Shown: piece after piece, positions 1-5,729 of the stretch | Numbering within the stretch: position 1 is the stretch's first letter | Layout of the letters: each line of letters opens with the position of its first letter | From: Oribacterium sp. UBA6992 | Lineage (GTDB): Bacteria > Bacillota > Clostridia > Lachnospirales > Lachnospiraceae | Direction: 5' to 3' | NCBI GenBank assembly: GCA_002449915.1 | Contig: DJXY01000017.1 | Span: 1-10,742 of the forward strand | Length of the DNA stretch: 10,742 nucleotides | Made by a program: the position numbers and the translations under genes | The notes under the pieces: generated by a model | What the model was told of the DNA's origin: nothing | The model's input: the letters and a program-made list of their open reading frames with translations, nothing else | The model's database searches: none

Positions 1-200
1 TGGCCAACCTCGGAGTTACCCATCTGTCCATCCGGAAGGCCTACATACAGTCCTGACGCCTGCCCCTCTACAAAAGGACATTCCTTCTCCAGCCGGTCCA
101 TGACCGGAGTATCTGCCATTGCAATTGCATTACCTACCGGATTAGGATTAATACCATACCCATCCAGAATCAGGAGCACAACTGGTCTTTTATCTGTCAT
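1..200 (-). CDS. gpmI: 2,3-bisphosphoglycerate-independent phosphoglycerate mutase, N-terminal part (cut by window edge)
   Basis: Encodes the first 66 residues of a cofactor-independent phosphoglycerate mutase, the cytoplasmic glycolytic enzyme that interconverts 3- and 2-phosphoglycerate using two metal ions and a phosphoserine intermediate. The visible part contains LLILDGYG (residues 9-16; Asp13 is a metal ligand in the family) and GQMGNSEVG (58-66), in which Ser63 is the expected phosphorylated nucleophile. The ATG at 198-200 is preceded by AGAGG with a 5-nt gap. The remainder lies to the left of the window, so integrity cannot be judged. It has its own promoter (341-369) and a leader of about 135 nt. 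tpiA, its frequent operon partner, is at the far right edge on the same strand. Family assignment is secure from the motifs. Confidence 0.96.
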   Translation of the reverse strand, partial: MTDKRPVVLLILDGYGINPNPVGNAIAMADTPVMDRLEKECPFVEGQASGLYVGLPDGQMGNSEVG

Positions 201-242
201 ATCTACCTCTGCTCTTTCTTATCTTTTACCATTGCGTTTAAA

Positions 243-285
243 ATCGCTGCATGATCTGAAGTGATCTCTGCATGCCAGCGATCAC
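243..285 (-). promoter_or_regulatory. Structured gpmI leader with two mutually exclusive stems
   Basis: In the predicted gpmI 5' leader, ATCGCTG and CAGCGAT arms (243-249 and 276-282), extended by CATG/CATG (250-253 and 271-274) with one bulged base, make an 11-bp stem followed in the transcript by UUUUAAA. A second stem, GTGATC with GATCAC (261-266 and 280-285), uses overlapping bases, so both cannot form at once. Upstream in the same leader is a perfect 7-bp hairpin with ATAACTT/AAGTTAT arms (about 303-320). The layout resembles an attenuator, but the U-tract is short and I recognise no ligand-binding motif. Confidence 0.35.
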
Positions 286-340
286 AAACGTTTATTTTAT
301 GCATAACTTCAGCAAGTTATAAAAGCCTATAGCTTTTTGT

Positions 341-369
341 ACTATATAACAAAAATGGAATGCAGTCAA
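341..369 (-). promoter_or_regulatory. Sigma-A-type promoter for gpmI
   Basis: Read on the minus strand, TTGACT (364-369) and TATAGT (341-346) are separated by exactly 17 bp, a good vegetative promoter. The predicted transcript starts near 334 and leaves a leader of about 135 nt before gpmI. This means gpmI does not depend on read-through from the peroxide-stress genes, which are closed off by the terminator at 441-475. Confidence 0.65.
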
Positions 370-440
370 TTGCGTACAGATTCATTTGTTAAAAAATAAA
401 CATATTTCGGCACGTGGTTCAGATTACCATATGCTGCAAT

Positions 441-475
441 ACAAAAAGACCGCCTGGCACCAAACCAGGCGATCT
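441..475 (-). terminator. Rho-independent terminator after rubrerythrin
   Basis: On the minus strand a 10-bp GC-rich stem (GATCGCCTGG at 474-465 pairing with CCAGGCGGTC at 457-448, one G-U pair) with a 7-nt loop is followed by a run of five U. It lies 11 nt past the rubrerythrin stop codon and ends the perR-rubrerythrin transcript. Confidence 0.9.
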
Positions 476-486
476 TATCGTTTAAA

Positions 487-1029
487 TTAACCAAAATATC
501 TCTTGAGGAGACCAGCAAATGCCTTGCCATGTCTTGCCTCGTCACGAGCCATCTCATGTACAGAATCATGAATAGCATCCAGATTCAGTGCCTTTGCTCT
601 CTTGGCGAGATCGGTTTTACCAGCGGTAGCACCATTCTCAGCCTGAACACGTACAGTAAGATTTTCCTTCGTGGAAGGAGATACAACCTCTCCAAGCATC
701 TCGGCAAATCTGGAAGCGTGATCAGCCTCCTCGTAAGCTGCAATTTTATAATAATCGCCAATCTCCGGATAACCTTCTCTGTAAGCAGCCCTTGCCATTG
801 CAAGATACATGCCGACTTCGGAGCACTCACCCTCAAAGTTTGCTCTGAGGTCTGCTTTGATATCTTCCGGAACATCCTTGGCAACGCCGATTACATGCTC
901 TGCTGCCCAGGTAAGCTCACCAGTCTGCTCCACAAACTTGGACGCTGGTGCCTTACATACAGGACACTGCTCTGGCGGATTCTCACCTTCAAATACATAA
1001 CCACATACTGAACATACCCAAGTTTTCAT
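487..1029 (-). CDS. Reverse rubrerythrin (rubredoxin domain at the N-terminus)
   Basis: A 180-residue non-haem iron protein expected to reduce hydrogen peroxide (and possibly oxygen) in the cytoplasm with electrons from reduced pyridine nucleotide via redox partners. The order of domains is reversed relative to classical rubrerythrin. A rubredoxin-like knuckle comes first, with Cys6-x2-Cys9 and Cys22-x2-Cys25, followed by a ferritin-like four-helix domain (about 55-180). The latter holds the diiron ligand candidates Glu68, Glu101 and His104 (EEADHA) and Glu164 and His167 (DEARH). Start choice: ATG at 1027-1029 is preceded by AAGGAG with an 8-nt gap. It follows perR by 87 nt on the same strand with no terminator visible between them, so it is probably cotranscribed and repressed by PerR. 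Known reverse rubrerythrins of clostridia are PerR-regulated peroxide defence enzymes. Length and motifs are complete; confidence is high. Confidence 0.94.
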   Translation of the reverse strand: MKTWVCSVCGYVFEGENPPEQCPVCKAPASKFVEQTGELTWAAEHVIGVAKDVPEDIKADLRANFEGECSEVGMYLAMARAAYREGYPEIGDYYKIAAYEEADHASRFAEMLGEVVSPSTKENLTVRVQAENGATAGKTDLAKRAKALNLDAIHDSVHEMARDEARHGKAFAGLLKRYFG

Positions 1030-1116
1030 AAACGTATCTCCTTTTCTGCCATTAGGCCTTCTGCTAAAATCAACTTGCTCACATGTTTTCCCGGATTCTG
1101 AGATACTGCCGTTTCC

Positions 1117-1497
1117 TCAGGATTTCCGCGCGCATTCGTCGCAGACTCCATAAAAAACGAGTTCATGACCGGTGACCTCGCCAGGCACAAACGCCTCGGC
1201 ATCCTGGTCCAGATGCTCGGCAACTTTCATCGGAACATCAAACACTCTGCCGCATTCATTACAAACAAAATGGTAATGTAGCTCGGTATTAGGATCAAAA
1301 TGGTCCGCCCCTGAAACAAAGGTGAGTTTTTTGATCGCGCCATGCTCGGAAAGAAGCTTCAGGTTTCGATAAACGGTGGCAAGACTGATATTCGGATCTC
1401 TTTCTCTTAACTCCGCAAAGATGATGTCCGCTGTCGGATGGTCATGATGCAGTTTAAGCTGATCCATCACTTCCTCTCGCTGTCTGCTATAGTTCAT
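1117..1497 (-). CDS. perR: PerR-type Fur-family peroxide-sensing repressor
   Basis: A 126-residue Fur-family metalloregulator. Residues 1-58 form the winged helix (HDHPTADIIF, ISLATVYRNL); residues 59-126 form the dimerisation domain with two CxxC pairs (Cys79/82, Cys119/122) for the structural zinc. The regulatory site matches PerR rather than Fur: His20, Asp68, His74, His76 and Asp87 align with B. subtilis PerR His37, Asp85, His91, His93 and Asp104, the last being Asp where Fur has Glu. Iron-catalysed oxidation of histidine at such a site releases the protein from DNA. The ATG at 1495-1497 has AAAGGA 6 nt upstream, and an in-frame stop lies just before it, so the protein truly begins at the wing-helix segment and lacks the usual extra N-terminal helix. 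The neighbouring palindrome (1585-1607) and the downstream rubrerythrin support this role. Fur itself is the main alternative. Confidence 0.87.
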   Translation of the reverse strand: MNYSRQREEVMDQLKLHHDHPTADIIFAELRERDPNISLATVYRNLKLLSEHGAIKKLTFVSGADHFDPNTELHYHFVCNECGRVFDVPMKVAEHLDQDAEAFVPGEVTGHELVFYGVCDECARKS

Positions 1498-1584
1498 CTC
1501 CTATCCTTTCATCTGTACTTTTACCTTCATTCGTCCGTTACATATCTCCGCTCCCTCGGCGAGAGTAGAAATACTTCAAACATG

Positions 1585-1607
1585 AAATTAATAATTATTA
1601 TTAATTT
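1585..1607. promoter_or_regulatory. 23-bp perfect palindrome resembling a PerR box
   Basis: Eleven bases on each side of a central T at 1596 form a perfect inverted repeat (half-site AAATTAATAAT). The inner 7-1-7 core differs from the published PerR-box half-site TTATAAT at one position per side. It lies immediately downstream of the -10 element of the perR promoter, over the expected transcription start, where bound repressor would block initiation. Autoregulation of perR and control of rubrerythrin are inferred. Confidence 0.7.
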
Positions 1608-1613
1608 AATGCT

Positions 1614-1642
1614 ATAATAGTCCTTCATTCCAGCAATGTCAA
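1614..1642 (-). promoter_or_regulatory. Strong sigma-A promoter for perR-rubrerythrin
   Basis: On the minus strand, a consensus TTGACA (637-642 of the second kilobase, that is 1637-1642) and TATTAT (1614-1619) are separated by 17 bp. The predicted start is near 1607, inside the palindrome at 1585-1607. The leader to perR is about 110 nt. Confidence 0.75.
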
Positions 1643-1757
1643 CTGTTTTTTGTAAAAATCTTCTGATTTAAGCATATTTTCATGCCTGCTTTACATGTCT
1701 TTCAGAGGTTTTCCATGCGAATGCTGCTCTCCACTGGTTTTTTCCGGAAAAGCCATC

Positions 1758-1763
1758 TATAAT
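1758..1763 (+). promoter_or_regulatory. Candidate -10 element for rfbC
   Basis: A perfect TATAAT lies 51 nt upstream of the rfbC start. The matching -35 region (about 1735-1740, TGGTTT) is poor, so this is a tentative promoter. Nothing else resembling a gene is visible in the 316 bases between perR and rfbC. Apart from the perR promoter and palindrome, that interval holds only a short TTTTCCGGAAAA palindrome near 1740-1751. Confidence 0.4.
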
Positions 1764-1813
1764 AAAGCCACTGGGTGCAGAAGCATCTACATATTATACA
1801 TAAGGAGTTTACA

Positions 1814-2419
1814 ATGGGACAGATTAAAGTAACCAAAGCGCCGATTGAAGGCCTCTATATTATTGAACCAACCGTGCATGGCGACGACCGTGGATATTTT
1901 ATGGAAACCTATAATCAAAACGATATGCATGCTGCAGGTCTTGACATGGTATTTGTACAGGACAATCAGAGTATGTCCACAAAGGGTGTATTGCGCGGTC
2001 TGCATTTCCAGAAGCAGTATCCACAGGGCAAGCTGGTACGTGTAATCAGGGGTTCTGTATTTGATGTTGCTGTAGACCTCCGTGAGGGAAGTAAAACCTA
2101 CGGCAAATGGTTCGGCGTCGAGCTGACTGAGGAAAATAAGAAGCAGTTCTACATTTCCGAAGGCTTTGCACACGGATTTCTGGTACTGTCGGATGTAGCC
2201 GAGTTCTGCTATAAGGTAACCGATTTTTGGCATCCGGGAGATGAGTCCGGTCTTGCGTGGAACGACCCTGAGATCAACATTACCTGGCCTCATGTAAACG
2301 GTACATACCAGGGGAATGCTTCCGCCGAGGGGTATACACTGGACGACGGAACTCCCCTCAATCTGAGTGAGAAGGATCAGAAGTGGCTCGGTCTCAAGGA
2401 TACCTTCCACTTTGCATAA
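1814..2419 (+). CDS. rfbC: dTDP-4-dehydrorhamnose 3,5-epimerase
   Basis: A 201-residue cupin-fold epimerase that converts dTDP-4-dehydro-6-deoxy-glucose into dTDP-4-dehydro-L-rhamnose, the third step of dTDP-L-rhamnose synthesis for cell-surface polysaccharide. Family landmarks are DDRGYFMETY (24-33), VLRGLHFQ (59-66) with the catalytic base His64, Lys74, ISEGFAHGFLVLSD (114-127) with His120, and Tyr133, the usual proton donor. Start choice: ATG at 1814 has AAGGAG 6 nt upstream; an upstream in-frame ATG at 1775 lacks a binding site and adds residues not seen in the family. The partner genes rfbA, rfbB and rfbD are absent from the window, so this is an orphan copy, followed after 9 nt by a pseudouridine synthase. 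Length is slightly above the usual 180-190 residues. Confidence 0.95.
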   Translation: MGQIKVTKAPIEGLYIIEPTVHGDDRGYFMETYNQNDMHAAGLDMVFVQDNQSMSTKGVLRGLHFQKQYPQGKLVRVIRGSVFDVAVDLREGSKTYGKWFGVELTEENKKQFYISEGFAHGFLVLSDVAEFCYKVTDFWHPGDESGLAWNDPEINITWPHVNGTYQGNASAEGYTLDDGTPLNLSEKDQKWLGLKDTFHFA

Positions 2420-2428
2420 AAGACTCCT

Positions 2429-3481
2429 ATGGCTGTAAATCTACGCACACTGGAGTATACCATACCGGAAAGCTTCCGCGGTGAGACCGTGGGAGCTTTT
2501 CTGCGTTCCCTGGGATACTCCCGGCACATCATCTATCATCTCCGGAACACATCTGCCATCCATCCGGAAACAGGCGAGTCCATTTTTGGCATGCTGCTTA
2601 ACGGAAGTAAGACCTGGGCAAAATGCATCCTTTCCGACGGTGACAGACTCAAGATTAATATCCTCGAAACAGAGATAAGCGAACATGTCGAGGAAAGCTG
2701 CATTCCCCTTAACATCATCTATGAGGATGACGACCTCCTTGTGATCAATAAGCCCGCCGGCATGCCGGTCCATCCTTCCATGGAGCATTACAAGGATACA
2801 CTTGGGAACGCGCTCTGCTGGTATACACACCATGTCCTCGGATATCCACAATATGTAAACCGCATCATCAACCGGCTGGACCGGGATACAAGTGGGCTCC
2901 TGATCAGTGCCAAAAACATGTTGAGTGCCGCGCTCCTGGGAGATATGGTAAAACACCGGGAAATTCACCGGGAGTATCTTGCCATTGCCGAGGGTGATGT
3001 CTCCTCACTCAGCGGATGCGAATGCTCCGGTCTCTACGTAAGCCACCGCTCTCAAGCTGCCGATACTATAGATACCAATTGCGCATATCCGGCAGGCTCC
3101 TGCTTTCACATGACCATCAATGCTCCGATCGGGCGGAAACAGGGTTCTGTCATCGAGCGCTGCATTGACTTTAAAAACGGAGAGTACAGTGTAACACATC
3201 TCCGGCAGCTGCAGTATCGTCCCGACAAGAACTTGAGTCTCCTGTCTCTTAAGCTGGAAACCGGACGGACACATCAAATCCGGGTGCACCTTAACTATGT
3301 GGGGCATCCTCTGATCGGAGATTTCCTCTATCATCCAGAGTATCAGGACATGCAGCGGCAGGCGCTGCACAGCTGGCGCCTGCGTTTCCGACATCCGATC
3401 ACTGGTAGAGATCTGACCTTTCAAAGTGACCTGCCGGAGGACATGAAGCAGCTCTTTCCCTCTATAAATCCAATGCCTTAA
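2429..3481 (+). CDS. RluA-family pseudouridine synthase
   Basis: A 350-residue enzyme predicted to isomerise specific uridines to pseudouridine in rRNA or tRNA. Residues 1-80 look like an S4-type RNA-binding segment. The catalytic domain (about 92-345) has DDLLVINKPAGMPVHPS (101-117), the catalytic motif RLDRDTSG (149-156) with nucleophile Asp151, and LETGRTHQIRVHL (276-288), which are the hallmark blocks of the RluA/RluC/RluD group. The residue before RLD is Asn rather than the His seen in E. coli RluA and RluC. The insertion between residues 190 and 255 is longer than in RluA. The target position cannot be read from sequence. It begins 9 nt after the rfbC stop with no clear ribosome binding site, so translation may be coupled to rfbC. 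It converges with the Sir2 gene with only 26 nt between stop codons and no evident terminator. Confidence 0.9.
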   Translation: MAVNLRTLEYTIPESFRGETVGAFLRSLGYSRHIIYHLRNTSAIHPETGESIFGMLLNGSKTWAKCILSDGDRLKINILETEISEHVEESCIPLNIIYEDDDLLVINKPAGMPVHPSMEHYKDTLGNALCWYTHHVLGYPQYVNRIINRLDRDTSGLLISAKNMLSAALLGDMVKHREIHREYLAIAEGDVSSLSGCECSGLYVSHRSQAADTIDTNCAYPAGSCFHMTINAPIGRKQGSVIERCIDFKNGEYSVTHLRQLQYRPDKNLSLLSLKLETGRTHQIRVHLNYVGHPLIGDFLYHPEYQDMQRQALHSWRLRFRHPITGRDLTFQSDLPEDMKQLFPSINPMP

Positions 3482-3507
3482 AGCACGGATCAAGGAAGGA
3501 TGCACGC

Positions 3508-4272
3508 TTAATCCAGCCGGAGCCCCTGCAGCTCTGCAAGGCACGTAAACACCTCGCCGATCTTATCCTTTATTACTAGCGTATGTGCATCCATACGTAC
3601 ATTAAGCTCATCCCGGTTGATAATGACAAGATACTTACCTTCAAAATAATGGATATAGGATGCCGCCGGATAAACCGTAAGCGAGGTTCCACCGATGATC
3701 AGCATATCCGCCTGTGCAATGCTTCTAACAGCGCCTCTCACCGCAGCCTCCGGGAGGCTCTCCTCATACAGCGTAATGTCCGGACGGATCACACCTCCGC
3801 AGGTGCAGTGCGGAACCGCTTCCTTAGAATCAAAAATATAATCCGGCGGATAAGCCTTGCCGCATTTCATACAGTAATTCCGCAGTGCGCTGCCATGAAT
3901 TTCATAGACGACACGGCTGCCTGCCTTCTGATGCAGTCCATCGATATTTTGTGTCACTACTGCCTTTAATTTTCCGGTCCTTTCCAGTGCCGCAAGATAC
4001 TTATGGGCATTGTCGGGCTGGACCCTGCGGGTATCCATCTTCTGCCGGTGAAACTCAAAATAAACCTTCGGCTCATTCATAAGGCAGCTGTGACTCAGAA
4101 GATACTCCGGGCGGTACCGGTCAAACTGTACATCATGCTGGTTATAGAGTCCATCCTTACTGCGGAAATCCGGTACTCCGCTCTCTGTAGAAACACCGGC
4201 ACCTCCAAAAAACACAATATCGTGGCTGTCATCCATCCACTCTTTTAAGGTTTCAAGCTTTGTATCATCCAT
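3508..4272 (-). CDS. cobB: NAD-dependent protein deacylase, Sir2 family (sirtuin)
   Basis: A 254-residue cytoplasmic sirtuin that removes acetyl groups from lysines using NAD+, releasing nicotinamide and O-acetyl-ADP-ribose. The Rossmann/NAD motifs are GAGVSTESGVPDFRS (24-38), TQNIDGLH (107-114) and GTSL (195-198). The catalytic base is His126 (EIHGS). The zinc site is Cys134, Cys137, Cys156 and Cys158. Residues after PDFRS (KDGLYNQ) look like the short bacterial class represented by Thermotoga Sir2 rather than the desuccinylase type, though this is a judgement by eye. The ATG at 4270-4272 has GAGGA about 11 nt upstream, which is rather far. The fthC gene ends 100 nt upstream on the same strand without a clear terminator, so the two may share a transcript. 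Substrates are unknown; acetyl-CoA synthetase is a common one in other bacteria. Confidence 0.93.
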   Translation of the reverse strand: MDDTKLETLKEWMDDSHDIVFFGGAGVSTESGVPDFRSKDGLYNQHDVQFDRYRPEYLLSHSCLMNEPKVYFEFHRQKMDTRRVQPDNAHKYLAALERTGKLKAVVTQNIDGLHQKAGSRVVYEIHGSALRNYCMKCGKAYPPDYIFDSKEAVPHCTCGGVIRPDITLYEESLPEAAVRGAVRSIAQADMLIIGGTSLTVYPAASYIHYFEGKYLVIINRDELNVRMDAHTLVIKDKIGEVFTCLAELQGLRLD

Positions 4273-4372
4273 ATATTTTTATTTTCCTCGATTCTGCTTA
4301 AGCTCAATGCCGGTTCTATTCCCGTTTCCCTACGCAAGGGCATCCCACTCCGATCTCCAATATATCCCTGCC

Positions 4373-5065
4373 TTATCCACGATTTTCGGGATCCGGCAGC
4401 ATGCGGCGCAGAAGCTTTCCTAACAAACCGGAGGAGCCTCGTAATGCTTCTCTCACCGAATCGTCTCCATCGTTCTCCGATGCCATCCTTGGATTATAAA
4501 CCTTATCTTCTGTAAAGATCCGGTCCATCACAATATCATACGGATCCATCGGAACCCGATCCGCTCCCGCAATCTGCTCCGCCATCAGTTCTTCAAAGCA
4601 GAGGCAATACTTATACATGCTTTGCCCATGCAGAAAACGGTCATAATATCCGGCTCCATGGCCAAGTCTGCCTCCAAAACGGTCCGCCGACACACATGGG
4701 ATCAACGCAAGATCAATCTTATAGCCGTCGATCACAGGCAGTCCCCGCTTCGGCTCCAGGATCCCCAGCGTGCCCGGTTCCAGATCCTCCCAGGAGCGGA
4801 TGATCACAGCCTCCATCCTGTGCTCCGGTCCCGGGATGCATCTCGGGACACAGACCCTCTTACCCATAGACCATGCGGTCTCAATGATTTCACGGGTATC
4901 CGGCTCCTCCGGCATGCTGACATAGCAGAAAATCGTCTCCACCTGCTGGAAGATCGGATGCATCATGATTCTGGACTCAATGCCGGCATTTGCCTTCTGG
5001 CGATATTCATTTGTTAAAGTTTTTGATTTTTCACGGATCATAGCCCGCAGCTCTTTCTTTTCCAT
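4373..5065 (-). CDS. fthC: 5-formyltetrahydrofolate cyclo-ligase
   Basis: Converts 5-formyl-THF to 5,10-methenyl-THF with ATP, returning a stored or inhibitory folate to the one-carbon pool. The chosen start gives 230 residues beginning MEKKELRAMIREK, the usual family opening. The active-site block GGRLGHGAGYYDRF lies at about 142-155 counting from this start. Upstream features include the CYVSMPEEPDT and GKRVCVPRC segments. An in-frame ATG at 5101 would add 12 residues (MKNGFRKCYNQD), but its binding site is weak. A consensus extended -10 (5072-5077) sits only 6 nt before the chosen ATG, predicting an almost leaderless transcript; see findings. The C-terminus carries about 40 residues beyond the usual end near DRIFTED, with a basic, amphipathic GLLGKLLRRML stretch. 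It is the one-carbon gene closest to the metA and metK units. Confidence 0.9.
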   Translation of the reverse strand: MEKKELRAMIREKSKTLTNEYRQKANAGIESRIMMHPIFQQVETIFCYVSMPEEPDTREIIETAWSMGKRVCVPRCIPGPEHRMEAVIIRSWEDLEPGTLGILEPKRGLPVIDGYKIDLALIPCVSADRFGGRLGHGAGYYDRFLHGQSMYKYCLCFEELMAEQIAGADRVPMDPYDIVMDRIFTEDKVYNPRMASENDGDDSVREALRGSSGLLGKLLRRMLPDPENRG

Positions 5066-5071
5066 GTCCTG

Positions 5072-5100
5072 ATTATAGCATTTCCGGAAGCCGTTTTTCA
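5072..5100 (-). promoter_or_regulatory. Extended -10 promoter for fthC, close to the start codon
   Basis: Minus-strand TGC followed by TATAAT (5072-5077) is a textbook extended -10. The -35 17 bp upstream is poor (TGAAAA, 5095-5100), which extended -10 promoters tolerate. The expected start nucleotide is at or next to the A of the fthC ATG at 5065. Confidence 0.45.
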
Positions 5101-5119
5101 TAATTTCCGGAGATTTATC

Positions 5120-5150
5120 AAATAAATAAAAATAATATTTTTATTTATTT
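5120..5150. repeat. 31-bp perfect AT-only palindrome
   Basis: Fifteen bases (AAATAAATAAAAATA, 5120-5134) and their exact reverse complement (5136-5150) flank one central A. Every base is A or T. It lies between the divergent fthC start region and the plus-strand ncRNA promoter, 4 bp upstream of that promoter's -35. It could act as an UP element, a protein-binding site or a short hairpin. Nothing in the sequence decides between these. Confidence 0.85.
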
Positions 5151-5154
5151 ATCA

Positions 5155-5183
5155 TTTACAAAAAATAATTCTTGTGCTAGTAT
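5155..5183 (+). promoter_or_regulatory. Promoter for the intergenic structured RNA
   Basis: TTTACA (5155-5160), a 17-bp spacer and TAGTAT (5178-5183) preceded by TGC give a good extended -10 sigma-A promoter on the plus strand. Predicted start is near 5190. No protein-coding gene follows on this strand for more than 3 kb, so the promoter must serve something non-coding. Confidence 0.7.
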
Positions 5184-5189
5184 TAAGAC

Positions 5190-5434
5190 ACAAAGAAAAA
5201 GTTCAACGTTAACAAATCTTATCTGACGAGAAAGGATAAGACCGGGCGTTAACAAAGTGGTGGCGGTAAGCCATCGAACGAAACTGCAGAAAGCGAGGTA
5301 TAAAGCGATGATTCCAGCACAGTCAGACGATAATATCTCGGGACAGCGTCAAAGGTAATTTTTTAAAGCAGCAGCATCGGAAAGAGTATCCGATGGTCAT
5401 GTAAGCTTAATTCCACGAAGTGCCACTTCGATTT
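5190..5434 (+). ncRNA. Candidate structured non-coding RNA, family not recognised
   Basis: A GC-richer, purine-rich stretch follows a strong promoter and contains no credible ORF. Visible structure: a CTTATC/GATAAG hairpin (arms 5217-5223 and 5235-5241) closed further out by GTTAAC/GTTAAC (5208-5213 with 5248-5253), these being parts of a 10-nt repeat CGTTAACAAA at 5207-5216 and 5247-5256; a GGTGGC/GCCATC hairpin with loop GGTAA (5259-5275); a GACG/CGTC stem (5326-5329 with 5347-5350); and a perfect 7-bp CATCGGA/TCCGATG hairpin (5375-5395). The loop CGAGA (5227-5231) is complementary to TCTCG (5336-5340), suggesting a pseudoknot. A CGAAG/CTTCG hairpin followed by ATTTATCCTTT (5416-5441) is a weak end. 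If that fails, the transcript would run to the strong terminator at 5664-5700 (about 510 nt). It is not tRNA, tmRNA, SRP or RNase P by motif. Large Firmicutes ncRNA classes such as raiA or a 6S variant are possibilities I could not confirm. Confidence 0.55.
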
Positions 5435-5663
5435 ATCCTTTACAAAGTCTGAGAGATATTATCGCGTAAATAATAACTCGTAAGCATATGTAAATGTGAT
5501 AATCCTAAGATTTAAAAGATAAACATAGCGCAAAGCTATTTTAGATAATACTTTAAATATACTTATCACAGGACAAGAAGGATCCTTAAGCAATATAAAA
5601 TCTACAAAGGATGGTACCAGTCCGATGCACAGATAAACCAAAAACTGAATAAGGTAAATAAAA
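5435..5663. other. AT-rich intergenic stretch, no gene seen
   Basis: No credible coding region. Contents are a small ATAGC/GCTAT hairpin with loop GCAAA followed by TTTT (5525-5542, plus sense), which could be a weak terminator, and an AAGGATCCTT palindrome near 5578-5587. It may be the 3' part of the RNA that starts near 5190. A minus-strand reading frame through it begins inside pepT and crosses the terminator, so I do not treat it as a gene. Confidence 0.5.
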
Positions 5664-5700
5664 GAGAGAGCCCTCACAATTGGGTTCTCTCTTTTTCTTT
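5664..5700. terminator. Bidirectional terminator after pepT and the intergenic RNA
   Basis: GAGAGAGCCC (5664-5673) pairs with GGGTTCTCTC (5682-5691) around an 8-nt loop. In the plus direction the single non-Watson-Crick pair is G-U and a long U-tract (TTTTTCTTTT) follows. In the minus direction the same position is an A-C mismatch and the U-tract is TTTTATTT. The stem is thus slightly better for a plus-strand transcript, consistent with an RNA arriving from the left, while it also lies 30 nt past the pepT stop. Confidence 0.85.
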
Positions 5701-5729
5701 TCATTCTGCTGTTTGCCTGATGTCTGACA

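Noticed and set aside
1605..1620. Plus-strand TGCTATAAT as a promoter toward rfbC
   Set aside because: The upstream -35 region on this strand is all A/T without a match, while the opposite strand has a consensus promoter over the same bases.
1775..1813. Earlier in-frame start for rfbC
   Set aside because: The upstream ATG lacks a ribosome binding site, whereas AAGGAG sits 6 nt before the ATG at 1814, where family similarity begins.
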